A DNA stretch of 33,278 nucleotides. Source: JARICQ01 sp964428475 (GTDB taxonomy: Bacteria > Bacillota > Clostridia > Tissierellales > Tissierellaceae). Made by a program: the position numbers and the translations under genes. Below, piece after piece: positions 23,667 to 32,991 of the stretch. The notes below the pieces were generated by a model. That model was not told where the DNA came from. It worked only from the letters and a program-made list of their open reading frames with translations, and did no database searches. The stretch covers positions 1 to 33,278 of the forward strand of contig CAYRYO010000018.1 of NCBI GenBank assembly GCA_964428475.1, given 5' to 3'. Positions within the stretch are counted from its first letter, which is position 1. Each line of letters starts with the position of its first letter.

Positions 23667-26045
23667 ATGAATGGAAAAACTATAAAAGCATTAGAATATA
23701 ATAAGATAATTCAAATGATTTCAGATAAAGCTGAATCTGAACTTGGTAGAAGTAGAATAAATCAGATATCCCCATTAACAGATATCATTGAAATTGAGCA
23801 TCTTCAAAACCAAACAGAAGAGGCATATTCAATAATATTAAAAAAAGGAAATCCACCCTTATTTGGAATAAATAATATTTTACCTGAGCTTAAAAGAGCA
23901 GAACTTGGGGGTTCTCTTAGTCCGGGTGGCTTATTGAAGGTATCTGATATGCTAAGGGTATCAAGAGGATTAAAGCGGTTCTTTAAGGAAGTAAAGGATG
24001 AGGAAGAAACTGTATATCCTATAATTCAAAGGATGATAGAAGACCTTAGTATGAATAAAAATATAGAAGATGAAATAAATAATGCAATAATATCAGATAA
24101 TGAAATATCAGATAATGCCAGTGGAGAGCTCCGGAGTATAAGAAGGAAAATGATTAGTAAAAATGATTCTATAAAAGATAAGTTAAATAGCATAATAAAT
24201 TCTCAAACTCAAAAAAAATATCTCCAAGATAGTATTGTTACAATGAGAGAGGGAAGATATGTAGTGCCAGTTAAACAAGAAAATAGAGGAAGCATGCCTG
24301 GTATAGTTCATGATATGAGCTCTAGTGGAGCCACTGTATTTATTGAACCCATGGTAGTGGTTGAATTAAACAATGAGCTTAGGGAATTAGAACTAAAAGA
24401 AAGAGAAGAGATAGAAAGAATACTAGACAAACTATCTATACTAGTAGCGGAAGATGCGGAAGGTATAAAGAACAATCAAAATATACTTCAAGAATTGGAT
24501 TTCATATTTGCAAAAGGGAAACTTGCTCTTAGTATGAAAGCAACCAAGCCAAAGTTAAATAGTAAAGGCTATATAAACATAAAAAAGGGCAGACATCCAT
24601 TACTTAAAGCAGTGGAAGTGGTACCAATTGATGTGTATCTTGGTGGCAAATTCAATTCTCTTATAATTACAGGACCAAATACTGGTGGAAAGACAGTCAC
24701 ACTTAAGACTGTGGGCTTGCTTACATTAATGGGACAATCCGGTATTCACATTCCAGCGGATTTCAATTCGGAACTTGCAGTATTTAATCAAGTCTTTGCA
24801 GATATAGGAGATGAGCAAAGTATAGAGCAAAGTTTATCTACATTTTCATCTCATATGGTAAATATCGTAGATATACTTGAAAAGGTAGAAGAAAATAGTT
24901 TAGTCCTATTTGATGAATTAGGTGCTGGAACAGATCCTACAGAAGGTGCTGCACTTGCGATGTCGATATTAGACCATCTGTTAAATATAAAATCTAGGAC
25001 CATTGCAACAACACACTATAGTCAATTAAAACTATATGCATTGACTACAGATGGCGTAACAAATGGATCTGTAGAATTTGATGTTGAAACATTAAGCCCT
25101 ACTTATAAATTATTGATTGGTGTACCAGGAAAGTCAAATGCATTCGAAATATCAAATAGACTAGGACTTCAAGAGTATATAATTGAAGATGCAAGAAAAC
25201 TTGTATCAAAAGAAAATATAGAATTTGAAGATGTGCTTAAAGCTATGGAACAAGATAGAGTAATTGCACAAAAAAACAGATTGGATTCCGAAATAGATAG
25301 AGTTGAAATAGAAATTCTTAGGAGTGAACTTTTAAAAGAAAAAGAAAAGACAAAATCTATGCGAGATAAAATAATTTCAAAAGCTAAAGAAGATGCTAGA
25401 AATATATTTAAAAATGCAAAAGAGGATGCAGATAATTTAGTTTCTGAACTAAGACAGATGTCATCTGAAATAGAAAAAGATAAGAATAAGAAGATTCAAG
25501 AAGCTCAAGATCTTTTAAAAGATAAATTAAGTGAAGCTGAAAGTCAAATTTCACAAGATGTATTAAATGTTAAATCAAAAAAACCTCCTAAAAATTTAAA
25601 GGTGGGAGAAACTGTAGAAGTACTTACATTCAATCAAATTGGAACAGTAATATCAGGGCCTGATGAAAGTGGGAATGTAATGGTCCAAGTTGGAATAATG
25701 AAGATAAACGCCAACATAACTGCTCTTAGAAGAACTGCTTCAAAGGCAAAAGAAAAAGCAAGTGTCATAACTAAAAACATAATTAAAACAAAATCAAAAG
25801 ATATAAAAACTGACATAGACCTTAGGGGAAGAAATTTGGAAGAGGCAATAATGGAATTAGATAAATATATGGACGATGCATATTTAGCAGGCTTAAATGA
25901 GATAGTCATTATACATGGTAAAGGTACTGGAGTTTTAAGAAGGGGTATACAAGATTATTTAAAGGGTCATAGATATGTCAAGAAAAGTAGATTAGGTGGA
26001 ATGAGTGAAGGCGGAGATGGAGTTACTATGGTTGAAATCAAATAA
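23667..26045 (+). CDS. mutS2: Endonuclease/ribosome rescue ATPase MutS2
   Basis: Protein of 792 aa, typical length. Core and lever helices (1-300), MutS ATPase with Walker A GPNTGGKTVTLKT (about 331-343), Walker B LVLFDELGAGTDPTEG (about 412-427) and ATTHYSQLKLYA; then a long coiled coil (about 510-630), a KOW-like segment (LKVGETVEVLTFNQIGTV), and a C-terminal Smr domain with DIDLRG (about 711-716) and IIHGKGTGVLR. In B. subtilis MutS2 splits collided ribosomes and is linked to RqcH; it was first known for suppressing recombination. B. subtilis mutS2 also lies downstream of zapA. Confidence 0.97.
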   Translation: MNGKTIKALEYNKIIQMISDKAESELGRSRINQISPLTDIIEIEHLQNQTEEAYSIILKKGNPPLFGINNILPELKRAELGGSLSPGGLLKVSDMLRVSRGLKRFFKEVKDEEETVYPIIQRMIEDLSMNKNIEDEINNAIISDNEISDNASGELRSIRRKMISKNDSIKDKLNSIINSQTQKKYLQDSIVTMREGRYVVPVKQENRGSMPGIVHDMSSSGATVFIEPMVVVELNNELRELELKEREEIERILDKLSILVAEDAEGIKNNQNILQELDFIFAKGKLALSMKATKPKLNSKGYINIKKGRHPLLKAVEVVPIDVYLGGKFNSLIITGPNTGGKTVTLKTVGLLTLMGQSGIHIPADFNSELAVFNQVFADIGDEQSIEQSLSTFSSHMVNIVDILEKVEENSLVLFDELGAGTDPTEGAALAMSILDHLLNIKSRTIATTHYSQLKLYALTTDGVTNGSVEFDVETLSPTYKLLIGVPGKSNAFEISNRLGLQEYIIEDARKLVSKENIEFEDVLKAMEQDRVIAQKNRLDSEIDRVEIEILRSELLKEKEKTKSMRDKIISKAKEDARNIFKNAKEDADNLVSELRQMSSEIEKDKNKKIQEAQDLLKDKLSEAESQISQDVLNVKSKKPPKNLKVGETVEVLTFNQIGTVISGPDESGNVMVQVGIMKINANITALRRTASKAKEKASVITKNIIKTKSKDIKTDIDLRGRNLEEAIMELDKYMDDAYLAGLNEIVIIHGKGTGVLRRGIQDYLKGHRYVKKSRLGGMSEGGDGVTMVEIK

Positions 26046-26069
26046 ACGCTCAATATAAAGGAGGAAAAA

Positions 26070-27770
26070 ATGTTAAATTTCAAAGAACAAGTTGTAAAGA
26101 CAATTAAAGCGCATATAGAAGAACTTGATGAAGAAGGAATAAGAGCATTAGTAGAAGTACCCCCATCATATGATATGGGAGACTTCGCATTTCCAGTGTT
26201 TAGCTTAGCAAAGATATTTAGGAAATCGCCACCTAAAATAGCAGAAGAATTAGTTCAAAAGTTTGGTGAAAATAAGTATTTTGAGAAAATAGAAGCTAAA
26301 GGAGCATATGTAAATTTCTTTGTAAATAAAGAAAAACTGGCAGAAGTTACTTTAGAGGAAATAAGGAAGAAAAGAGAACTTTATGGTTCCTCGAAAATGG
26401 GAGAGGGTAAAAATGTAATAGTGGAATTTTCATCTCCTAATATAGCTAAGCCTTTTCACATAGGACATATTAGAACTACTGTTATAGGAAACTCTCTATA
26501 TAAGATATTTTCATTTCTAGGCTTTAATACTACTGCTATAAATCATTTGGGGGATTATGGAACTCAATTTGGAATGCTGATTTCTGCATATAAAAAATGG
26601 GGAGATAGAGCAACTATAGAGTCTGATCCAATAAATGAATTATTAAAACTGTATATTAGATTTAATGCAGAAGCTGAAGAAAAAGAAGAGTTAAGAGATG
26701 AAGCGAGATATTGGTTTAAGGAATTAGAAAACAAAAATGAAGAAGCAATAGAACTTTGGGAATGGATAAGAAAAATATCCTTAAATGAATTCAATAAGGT
26801 ATATGATTTGCTTAATATTCGCTTTGATTCATATGCAGGGGAATCTTTTTATTCAGATAAAATGCCTGCTATAATAGAAGAGTTAAAAGAAAAAAAACTA
26901 CTAAAAGAATCTCAAGGAGCATATTTAGTAGATCTAGAAGAATATGAAATGCCACCAGCCCTTATAATGAAAAAAGACGGATCTACACTATATACTACTA
27001 GAGATATTGCAGCAGCATTCTATAGAAAGAAGACATATGATTTCCACAAAAATATATATGTAGTAGCATCTCAACAAAATCTACATTTTAAGGCATGGAT
27101 GAAGGTAATAGAATTAATGGGACATGAATGGGCTAAAGACTGCATTCATATACCATTTGGAATGGTAAGTTTAGAAGATGGAACATTATCTACTAGAAAA
27201 GGTAGAGTAGTATTTTTAGAAGATGTATTAAATAAGGCGATAGATAATACAAAACAAATAATAGAAGAAAGAAATCCAAATTTAGAAAATAAAGAAGAAG
27301 TTGCAAAACAAGTAGGGATAGGTGCTGTAATTTTCCAAGAATTATTTAATCAAAGAATAAAGGACTATGTATTTTCATGGGATAGGACGCTTAGTTTTGA
27401 AGGTGAAACAGGCCCTTATGTACAATACACCCATGCAAGAATAAACTCTCTGCTTCAAAGGGGAGATTTCGATATAAAAGATGAAGTAGATTATACGCTG
27501 TTAAAAACTGAAGAAGAAATAAATATAACTAGATTGTTATATGAATTTCCTAGAATAATAGTGGATTCAATGGAAAAATACGAACCGTATTTTATCACTA
27601 GACATGTAGTAGAAATTGCTAAAGCATTTAATAAATTTTACAATAGCTCAACTATAAATACAGAAGATGAAGAACTTAAAAAGGCAAGGCTTATGCTGTC
27701 CTTTGCAACGAAAACGGTTATAAAAACAGGGCTTGATTTACTTGGAATGGAAGCTCCAGAGAGAATGTAA
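26070..27770 (+). CDS. argS: Arginine--tRNA ligase
   Basis: Class I synthetase of 566 aa. Seen: N-terminal Add-1 domain (1-110) with YDMGDFAFPVF, FSSPNIAKPFHIGHIRTT (HIGH motif, about 124-141), NHLGDYGTQFG, LYTTRDIAAA, QQNLHFKAW, and the KMSKS counterpart LSTRKGRVV. The C-terminal DALR anticodon domain (about 450-566) carries PYVQYTHARINSLL and ends DLLGMEAPERM. AAAGGAGG precedes the ATG. It follows mutS2 after 24 bases and has no T-box. A perfect palindromic terminator begins at its stop. Confidence 0.98.
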   Translation: MLNFKEQVVKTIKAHIEELDEEGIRALVEVPPSYDMGDFAFPVFSLAKIFRKSPPKIAEELVQKFGENKYFEKIEAKGAYVNFFVNKEKLAEVTLEEIRKKRELYGSSKMGEGKNVIVEFSSPNIAKPFHIGHIRTTVIGNSLYKIFSFLGFNTTAINHLGDYGTQFGMLISAYKKWGDRATIESDPINELLKLYIRFNAEAEEKEELRDEARYWFKELENKNEEAIELWEWIRKISLNEFNKVYDLLNIRFDSYAGESFYSDKMPAIIEELKEKKLLKESQGAYLVDLEEYEMPPALIMKKDGSTLYTTRDIAAAFYRKKTYDFHKNIYVVASQQNLHFKAWMKVIELMGHEWAKDCIHIPFGMVSLEDGTLSTRKGRVVFLEDVLNKAIDNTKQIIEERNPNLENKEEVAKQVGIGAVIFQELFNQRIKDYVFSWDRTLSFEGETGPYVQYTHARINSLLQRGDFDIKDEVDYTLLKTEEEINITRLLYEFPRIIVDSMEKYEPYFITRHVVEIAKAFNKFYNSSTINTEDEELKKARLMLSFATKTVIKTGLDLLGMEAPERM

Positions 27771-27798
27771 AAAATAGACCCATATGGGTCTATTTTTT
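27769..27798. terminator. Bidirectional terminator between argS and the small minus-strand gene
   Basis: A perfect 30-bp palindrome: AAAAAATAGACCCAT pairs with its mirror ATGGGTCTATTTTTT. A and T runs at both ends serve both convergent genes. The stop codons of both genes lie in or at the edge of the palindrome. Confidence 0.88.
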
Positions 27799-27984
27799 CA
27801 AGTAATCAATAAATTCATTTTCATTGACTTCAGTTAAAACACTTAATTCTTCCAATATACTGTTTTTTAAATCTATAAAATCATCTATTTTAGTTTGATT
27901 GCCTGTATATTCTAAAGCCTTAACTATTAAAAGCAAATCGTCTTTAGACATCTCTTGTATGGAAATTTTGTCGAATTCTTGCAT
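27790..27984 (-). CDS. Small conserved-looking hypothetical protein
   Basis: Acidic, helical, cytosolic protein of 64 aa with SKDDLLLIVKALEYTG (about 13-28) and LKNSILEELSVL (about 44-55). It is not recognised as a named family. It is supported as a real gene by a strong ribosome binding site (AAAGGAG, eight bases before the ATG on the minus strand), a promoter upstream and a shared terminator at its stop. It lies between two plus-strand operons. Confidence 0.7.
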   Translation of the reverse strand: MQEFDKISIQEMSKDDLLLIVKALEYTGNQTKIDDFIDLKNSILEELSVLTEVNENEFIDYLKK

Positions 27985-28006
27985 GTAATTTCTCCTTTCT
28001 TGTCAC

Positions 28007-28047
28007 ATTATACAATATATATTATAGTAATCAATTAAATATTTCAA
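28007..28047 (-). promoter_or_regulatory. Promoter region of the small minus-strand gene
   Basis: On the minus strand TTGAAA (28042-28047), 17-base spacer, TAATAT (28019-28024). An alternative is TTGATT (28029-28034), 16 bases, TATAAT (28007-28012), but its start would fall on the ribosome binding site. Confidence 0.45.
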
Positions 28048-28097
28048 TAGTTATTATTATCTTTTAAGGATTTTATCTGTATAAGAGATATAAGTAG

Positions 28098-28106
28098 TGA
28101 TATAAT
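28098..28106 (+). promoter_or_regulatory. Extended -10 promoter for the radical SAM operon
   Basis: TGA-TATAAT (28098-28106) is a perfect extended -10; the -35 region is poor. It overlaps an in-frame ATG at 28105, which is therefore not the start of the gene. Confidence 0.45.
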
Positions 28107-28137
28107 GAAGATAGTTAGAATAAAGAGAGGTAATCAA

Positions 28138-29907
28138 ATGAAGATTTTACTAAGCACACTAAATTCGAAGTTTATTCATTCATCCCTATCTATTAGATAC
28201 TTGAAAGAATATGTGAAAGATATAGTAGAAGTAGATATTAAAGAATACACTATAAATCAAAATATAGATTTTATAGTTTCAGAGCTTTATGAATTAAATC
28301 CAGATATAATTGCGTTTTCAACTTATATTTGGAATGTTAAGGAAATACTTAAAATATCAGAAGCTTTAAAAATAGTAAATCCAGATATCAAAATCCTCTT
28401 AGGCGGACCAGAGGTATCTTATGATGGGATACAAACCATGAAGGAAAATCCATATGTAGATTTCATTATATATGGAGAAGGAGAAGAGACATTTAAAGAG
28501 TTTACAGAGTTACTTCTAGAGGGTAGATATGAGTTTAAGGATATAAGGGGATTAATCTACTCGAAAAATGGAGATGTGATTAAAAACCCACCAAGGGCCT
28601 TACTGCAAGATTTAGATAAGATACCCACTCCTTATGAGAATGCAAGTGATGAATTTCAAAATAAAATAGTATACTTTGAAAGTTCAAGGGGGTGTCCATT
28701 TAATTGTAAATTTTGTTTGTCTTCTACTATAAAAGGAGTCAGGTACTTCTCTTTAGATAGGATAAAGATGGAGTTAGACAATTTAATCGATAGTAGAGTA
28801 AGACAAGTTAAATTTGTGGATAGAACATTTAATGCAAACAAACAATATTCTATGGAGATAATGAATCATATAATAAAAAGAAATCCAAAAGGAATAAACT
28901 TCCACTTTGAAGTTACAGCCCATTTATTAGATGAAGAGATGTTAGAGTTTTTATCTCATGCAAAGGAAGGACTTTTTCAATTTGAAATAGGGGTACAGTC
29001 TACCAATCTGCTTACGATAAATTCAATAGGAAGGACAACCGATATAGAAAAACTAAAAGAAGTAACAAAAATGATTAGATCATATAAAAACATACATCAA
29101 CATTTAGATTTAATAGCAGGACTTCCATATGAAGACTATAGCTCATTTAAAAGATCATTTAATGATGTGTATGAAATAAGGCCTGAAAAAATACAATTAG
29201 GATTTTTAAAGCTATTAAAGGGCTCTCAACTAAGGGATGAAGGGTACAAATATGGGTTTAAATATCTAAATACTCCACCTTATGAAGTGTTAGAAACTAA
29301 ATATATTAAATACGGTGATATAATTAAACTAAAGAGAGTAGAAGATTTAGTAGAGAAGTATTATAATGAGGGATATTTCAAGCATTCTTTAGAATATATG
29401 ATAGAAAACAACTATGAAGATGCATTTGATTTCTTTGAAGACTTTTCTAAATACTGGGTAGATAAAAAGCATCATCATGTATCTAACAGTAGAACTAAAT
29501 TATATGAGGTGCTAGCAGAATATTATAAGTATAACAATTTCAAGAATTTTAAGATATTTCAAGAACTGATACGATTTGATTTTATATCAAACAATAAATC
29601 AAGTAAAATGCCAGATATTATAAAAAACAGAGATCTAAATAATAAGAATATAGATATTCATGCTATTTTAAAAGATGATAGGATTTTAGAAAGATATTTA
29701 GGTGAATATAAAGAAATACCAACTAAAAAGATAATAAAAGATGTAAAAATAGAGAGTTTTAGTATCGACATATTAAAATTAATAGAAGATAAATATATGT
29801 ATAAAGGCGAGAATGTACAAATAGAGATACTATTTATTTATAAAGAAGATGTGCTAAATAGATGTTTAGCATTTAATATAACAAGTATTGTAAGGGAGAT
29901 GATGTAG
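28138..29907 (+). CDS. B12-binding domain radical SAM protein (DUF4080 type)
   Basis: Protein of 589 aa from ATG 28138 (AGAGAGG seven bases upstream). The cobalamin-binding fold (1-130) shows PDIIAFSTYIWN and LLGGPEVSYD, without the DxHxxG motif, so the cobalt would lack a protein His ligand. The radical SAM core follows, with the 4Fe-4S cluster motif CPFNCKFC (Cys at about 188, 192, 195 in SSRGCPFNCKFCLSS), FEIGVQST and DLIAGLPYE. The C-terminal 200 residues fit DUF4080. Such enzymes often methylate unreactive carbon or phosphorus, or process tRNA; the substrate here is unknown. It is the first gene of an operon with a membrane protein and a TPR protein. Confidence 0.85.
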   Translation: MKILLSTLNSKFIHSSLSIRYLKEYVKDIVEVDIKEYTINQNIDFIVSELYELNPDIIAFSTYIWNVKEILKISEALKIVNPDIKILLGGPEVSYDGIQTMKENPYVDFIIYGEGEETFKEFTELLLEGRYEFKDIRGLIYSKNGDVIKNPPRALLQDLDKIPTPYENASDEFQNKIVYFESSRGCPFNCKFCLSSTIKGVRYFSLDRIKMELDNLIDSRVRQVKFVDRTFNANKQYSMEIMNHIIKRNPKGINFHFEVTAHLLDEEMLEFLSHAKEGLFQFEIGVQSTNLLTINSIGRTTDIEKLKEVTKMIRSYKNIHQHLDLIAGLPYEDYSSFKRSFNDVYEIRPEKIQLGFLKLLKGSQLRDEGYKYGFKYLNTPPYEVLETKYIKYGDIIKLKRVEDLVEKYYNEGYFKHSLEYMIENNYEDAFDFFEDFSKYWVDKKHHHVSNSRTKLYEVLAEYYKYNNFKNFKIFQELIRFDFISNNKSSKMPDIIKNRDLNNKNIDIHAILKDDRILERYLGEYKEIPTKKIIKDVKIESFSIDILKLIEDKYMYKGENVQIEILFIYKEDVLNRCLAFNITSIVREMM

Positions 29908-29908
29908 A

Positions 29909-30661
29909 ATGGATATATTGAAGGATTTTTTACTAATTAACAAACAAACAATGAAAAAAACAATATCTAGCTTAAGGAGTAATTGGTTAATAGTGTTTTC
30001 TGGAATGGCGTATATACTTCTAAGTACGATTGTATCTCTAATTGTGTTTACTTTGTTTCGTGGTGTATTGGGACTTATCGGAGGAATGATTATAGCGATT
30101 TTTTCTGCTAGTCTTATCTCTAACTATTTATATTTACTATATAATGTAATTAATTATAATAGATTACATTTACAAGATTTTAAAGATGGTTTTACGTATT
30201 TTTTAAGAAAGGTTTATGTTGTATTTTTTTATGGCTGGATTGGAAGTATGGTATTATCATTATTTTATAGAATTCTGGGGACGAATGCGTATATATTGAG
30301 CTTGATAATTAATATATCCTTGCTAATCTTATTAAACCCGTTACCAGAATCATTATATTTGAAAGTAAGAGATCCAATGGAGAGTATAATGTATTCGGTA
30401 GATTTTATGAAAGAAAATTGGATAAACTGGCTTATCCCGAATTTATTGTTTCATGGAGTGTTATTTTATCTTACTGGTAATATAATAACAAACTTGTTTG
30501 CAACACATGTAAATATCGGATTTGGAATGAATGCCACTAGTATGTTTAAGTATTTACTTGCCCAAATATTGTTTTCATTTATAATGATATATAGAGGACA
30601 TTTATTTAAGCTTTTAAGCACTAGTACTAGGAGAAAACGAATGTATATGAATAAATTTTAA
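29909..30661 (+). CDS. Multi-pass membrane protein, unidentified
   Basis: Protein of 250 aa with about six membrane segments (roughly 27-50, 52-78, 103-125, 129-150, 176-199 and 214-233) and a basic C-terminus (STRRKRMYMNK), which suggests a cytosolic tail. The pattern resembles the loose DUF975/YesL-like group of clostridial membrane proteins, but I cannot assign it. It starts one base after the stop of the radical SAM gene and is followed 11 bases later by the TPR protein, so it is translationally linked to both. Confidence 0.8.
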   Translation: MDILKDFLLINKQTMKKTISSLRSNWLIVFSGMAYILLSTIVSLIVFTLFRGVLGLIGGMIIAIFSASLISNYLYLLYNVINYNRLHLQDFKDGFTYFLRKVYVVFFYGWIGSMVLSLFYRILGTNAYILSLIINISLLILLNPLPESLYLKVRDPMESIMYSVDFMKENWINWLIPNLLFHGVLFYLTGNIITNLFATHVNIGFGMNATSMFKYLLAQILFSFIMIYRGHLFKLLSTSTRRKRMYMNKF

Positions 30662-30672
30662 AAAGAGGTGAA

Positions 30673-31803
30673 ATGATGGACACGATAAGTGATTATTTTA
30701 GAAAATATACTGATAAGATCTCTTTTATACAATTAAAAGATAATAGGAGCCTTAATATCGAAGGATACAATATAGATAATAGCACTCCTCTACCCGTACT
30801 AACAGAAGATTTAGTAAAGGAAATAAAACGAGGTAGTTTAGAAGAAGAAATCAATATTTCAAATATAGTAGATGGGATAATATTTATTTTGGGAATAGAT
30901 GAAGCTTTTAAGCATTCAAATGAGTATAAGAATATATTGATTTCTTATAATGAAAATATAGAGGACTATATCTTTTACAAAGGTATTAAAAATATAGAAA
31001 GTGAAGAATATGATATGGGGGCAATTTGTTTTAGGGCTTTAAAAATAATAAATCCTAAAAATATCAATAATATATTTAATTACTCATTATCATTAGAATT
31101 TATTTCTAAATTATTTTTTGCTAGGGAAGAAGATGAAACGGCATTAAAATTTATTAATAAATCTACTTTGGAACTAGAGTCTATTCTAGATATAGATAAA
31201 TCATATCCATTGGCTTATTATAAGTTAGGATATCATTATAAGTTTTATCAGCAATATCTAAAAGCTCAGCTTATATGGAACAGATACCTTTTATTAGAAG
31301 AAGATCAAATAAGGTTGCAAGAGATAAGGATCGAAATTGAAAATATTGGGAATGATGTGATTTTAGAAGCAGGACTTACTTATTTAGCAAAAAATTATTT
31401 TGAAAAGGCATTGGAAGAGTTTTTAAAACTTTTACCTAAGTTGTCAGAATGGTGGGAGTTGAATTATTACTTAGGATTAAGTTACAAAGGATTAACTGAA
31501 TATCAAAGTGCTATAAAATATTTTAATGTAGCTTTAGAATCAAATAAAGATGTATCGGATATATATAATGAACTTGGAATTTCTTATATTTTAATAGGAG
31601 AAATAAAAGATGCAATAAAGGTACTTGGTGAAGGAATAGAAAAAATAGAAGATGATTATAAACTTTTATTTAATAGAGGCTTAGCTTATTTGCAAATAAA
31701 TCAGTTGAATCAAGCATATGAAGATATAAAAAGGGCTGTAAAATTGAATCCTGAGGATGAAAATATGGCTTTGCAAAAAAAGAGGTTGGAAGAAGTGATA
31801 TAA
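30673..31803 (+). CDS. Tetratricopeptide repeat protein
   Basis: Protein of 376 aa. The N-terminal 90 residues are not recognised. From about 95 on there are TPR-like helical pairs, clearest at 230-376: YLAKNYFEKALEEFLKLLP, YLGLSYKGLTEYQSAIKYF, ELGISYILIGEIKDAIKVL, RGLAYLQINQLNQAYEDI, each with the A/G-Y-A spacing of TPRs. There is no signal peptide, so it is probably a cytosolic scaffold. AGAGGTG precedes the ATG. It is third in the radical SAM operon; a partner role with the membrane protein is inferred. Confidence 0.85.
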   Translation: MMDTISDYFRKYTDKISFIQLKDNRSLNIEGYNIDNSTPLPVLTEDLVKEIKRGSLEEEINISNIVDGIIFILGIDEAFKHSNEYKNILISYNENIEDYIFYKGIKNIESEEYDMGAICFRALKIINPKNINNIFNYSLSLEFISKLFFAREEDETALKFINKSTLELESILDIDKSYPLAYYKLGYHYKFYQQYLKAQLIWNRYLLLEEDQIRLQEIRIEIENIGNDVILEAGLTYLAKNYFEKALEEFLKLLPKLSEWWELNYYLGLSYKGLTEYQSAIKYFNVALESNKDVSDIYNELGISYILIGEIKDAIKVLGEGIEKIEDDYKLLFNRGLAYLQINQLNQAYEDIKRAVKLNPEDENMALQKKRLEEVI

Positions 31804-31824
31804 TATCTATGGGGGGTTATTAAA

Positions 31825-32727
31825 GTGAAAAAGTTAAATGAACTTTTAAATGCAAATATCGAAAGAAAAATGAAATTAGTGGTAGTCGCTGCAAATGATG
31901 AAGAGGTAATAGAGGCAGTAAATGAAGCTAGAAAACTAAATATAATTGAGCCTATATTAATAGGGGATGAAAAAGCAATAAGAACTATATTAGATGAAAA
32001 ACAAATAGAAGGAGAATCCTTTCATATAATAGATGAACAGGATGTAGTAGCTGCCGCGGAATTAGGAGTAAAGATGGTATCAGCCGGTGAAGCTGATTTT
32101 ATAATGAAAGGATTAATAGATACGTCCCTATTACTGAAAGCAGTATTGAACAAAGAGTGGGGCCTTAGAACAGAGTCCTTGTTGTCGCATGTAATGGTAT
32201 ATGAAGTGCCTACTTATTCAAAACTTTTATATTTAACAGATGGTGGAATGAACTTAGAACCTTCACTTGAGAATAAGAAAAAGATAATAGAAAATGCAGC
32301 AATGGTTGTACGGTCAATGGGAAACAAAAAGATAAATGTAGCAGTATTGGCAGCCAAAGAAAAAGTAAATCCTAAAATGATAGCTACTGTAGATGCAGAT
32401 GCATTAAAAACGAAGTATAAAAATGGTGAATTTGCAAAAGACATAGTATTAGATGGACCGTTAGCTCTTGACTTAGCTCTTTCAAAAGAGGCTGCAGATA
32501 TTAAAGGATTTAAATCAGAAGTAGCAGGTGATACAGATATATTGTTAGTACCAAATATAGAGATGGGTAATGGAATAGGAAAGGCTATAACTTATCTTGC
32601 AAATGGTAAATCAGCAGGTGTAGTGATGGGAGCTAAAGCACCAATAGTTTTAGTATCAAGAGCAGATGATCATGAATCGAAGTTATATTCAATTGCATTA
32701 GGGAGTATGGTTGCAAGAGCAAAATAG
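31825..32727 (+). CDS. ptb: Phosphate butyryltransferase (phosphate acyltransferase family)
   Basis: Protein of 300 aa (C. acetobutylicum Ptb is 301). It exchanges the CoA of butyryl-CoA or a related acyl-CoA for phosphate. Seen: VVVAANDEEVIEAV (N-terminal), IEPILIGDE, ADFIMKGLIDTS (about 90-101), LLSHVMVYEVP, LTDGGMNLEPSLENKK, DGPLALDLALS and LLVPNIEMGNGIGKAI. It is distinct from acetate-specific Pta (MKG-LIDT and TDG-MN match Ptb). The start is GTG, with GGGGGG upstream. It follows the TPR gene after 21 bases. A butyrate kinase, the usual neighbour, is absent in the window: the next gene is 16S rRNA. Confidence 0.9.
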   Translation: MKKLNELLNANIERKMKLVVVAANDEEVIEAVNEARKLNIIEPILIGDEKAIRTILDEKQIEGESFHIIDEQDVVAAAELGVKMVSAGEADFIMKGLIDTSLLLKAVLNKEWGLRTESLLSHVMVYEVPTYSKLLYLTDGGMNLEPSLENKKKIIENAAMVVRSMGNKKINVAVLAAKEKVNPKMIATVDADALKTKYKNGEFAKDIVLDGPLALDLALSKEAADIKGFKSEVAGDTDILLVPNIEMGNGIGKAITYLANGKSAGVVMGAKAPIVLVSRADDHESKLYSIALGSMVARAK

Positions 32728-32779
32728 TAATTTCCAGTATACTATTATAAAACAATTTAAAAGAATATATAAAAAGGTA

Positions 32780-32808
32780 TTGACTTTTTTCTTTAAAATG
32801 TGTATCAT
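32780..32808 (+). promoter_or_regulatory. rRNA operon promoter P1
   Basis: TTGACT (32780-32785), 17-base spacer, TATCAT (32803-32808). It is the first of three evenly built promoters before 16S rRNA. The 391-base stretch 32728-33118 holds no gene, only these promoters and the leader. Confidence 0.7.
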
Positions 32809-32869
32809 AATAAAAGTCAGCTAAGATATTAAATATTTACATCAACTTTAAAAAGTTTAAAAAAAACAG

Positions 32870-32898
32870 TTGACAAAGAATGACAAACATAGTATTAT
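32870..32898 (+). promoter_or_regulatory. rRNA operon promoter P2
   Basis: TTGACA (32870-32875), 17-base spacer, TATTAT (32893-32898). The upstream AAAAAACAG is repeated before P3, and ATAATAAAAGTCGGCT after it repeats the sequence after P1. Confidence 0.8.
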
Positions 32899-32962
32899 AA
32901 TAAAAGTCGGCTGTGGCTAAAAACAAATCGACAATAAAGTCGAAAAAGTTTTAAAAAAACAG

Positions 32963-32991
32963 TTGACAAAGAGTTTAGTAGATGTTATACT
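32963..32991 (+). promoter_or_regulatory. rRNA operon promoter P3
   Basis: TTGACA (32963-32968), 17-base spacer, TATACT (32986-32991). The A-rich stretch before it could act as an UP element. The transcript starts near 32998, about 120 bases before 16S. Confidence 0.85.
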
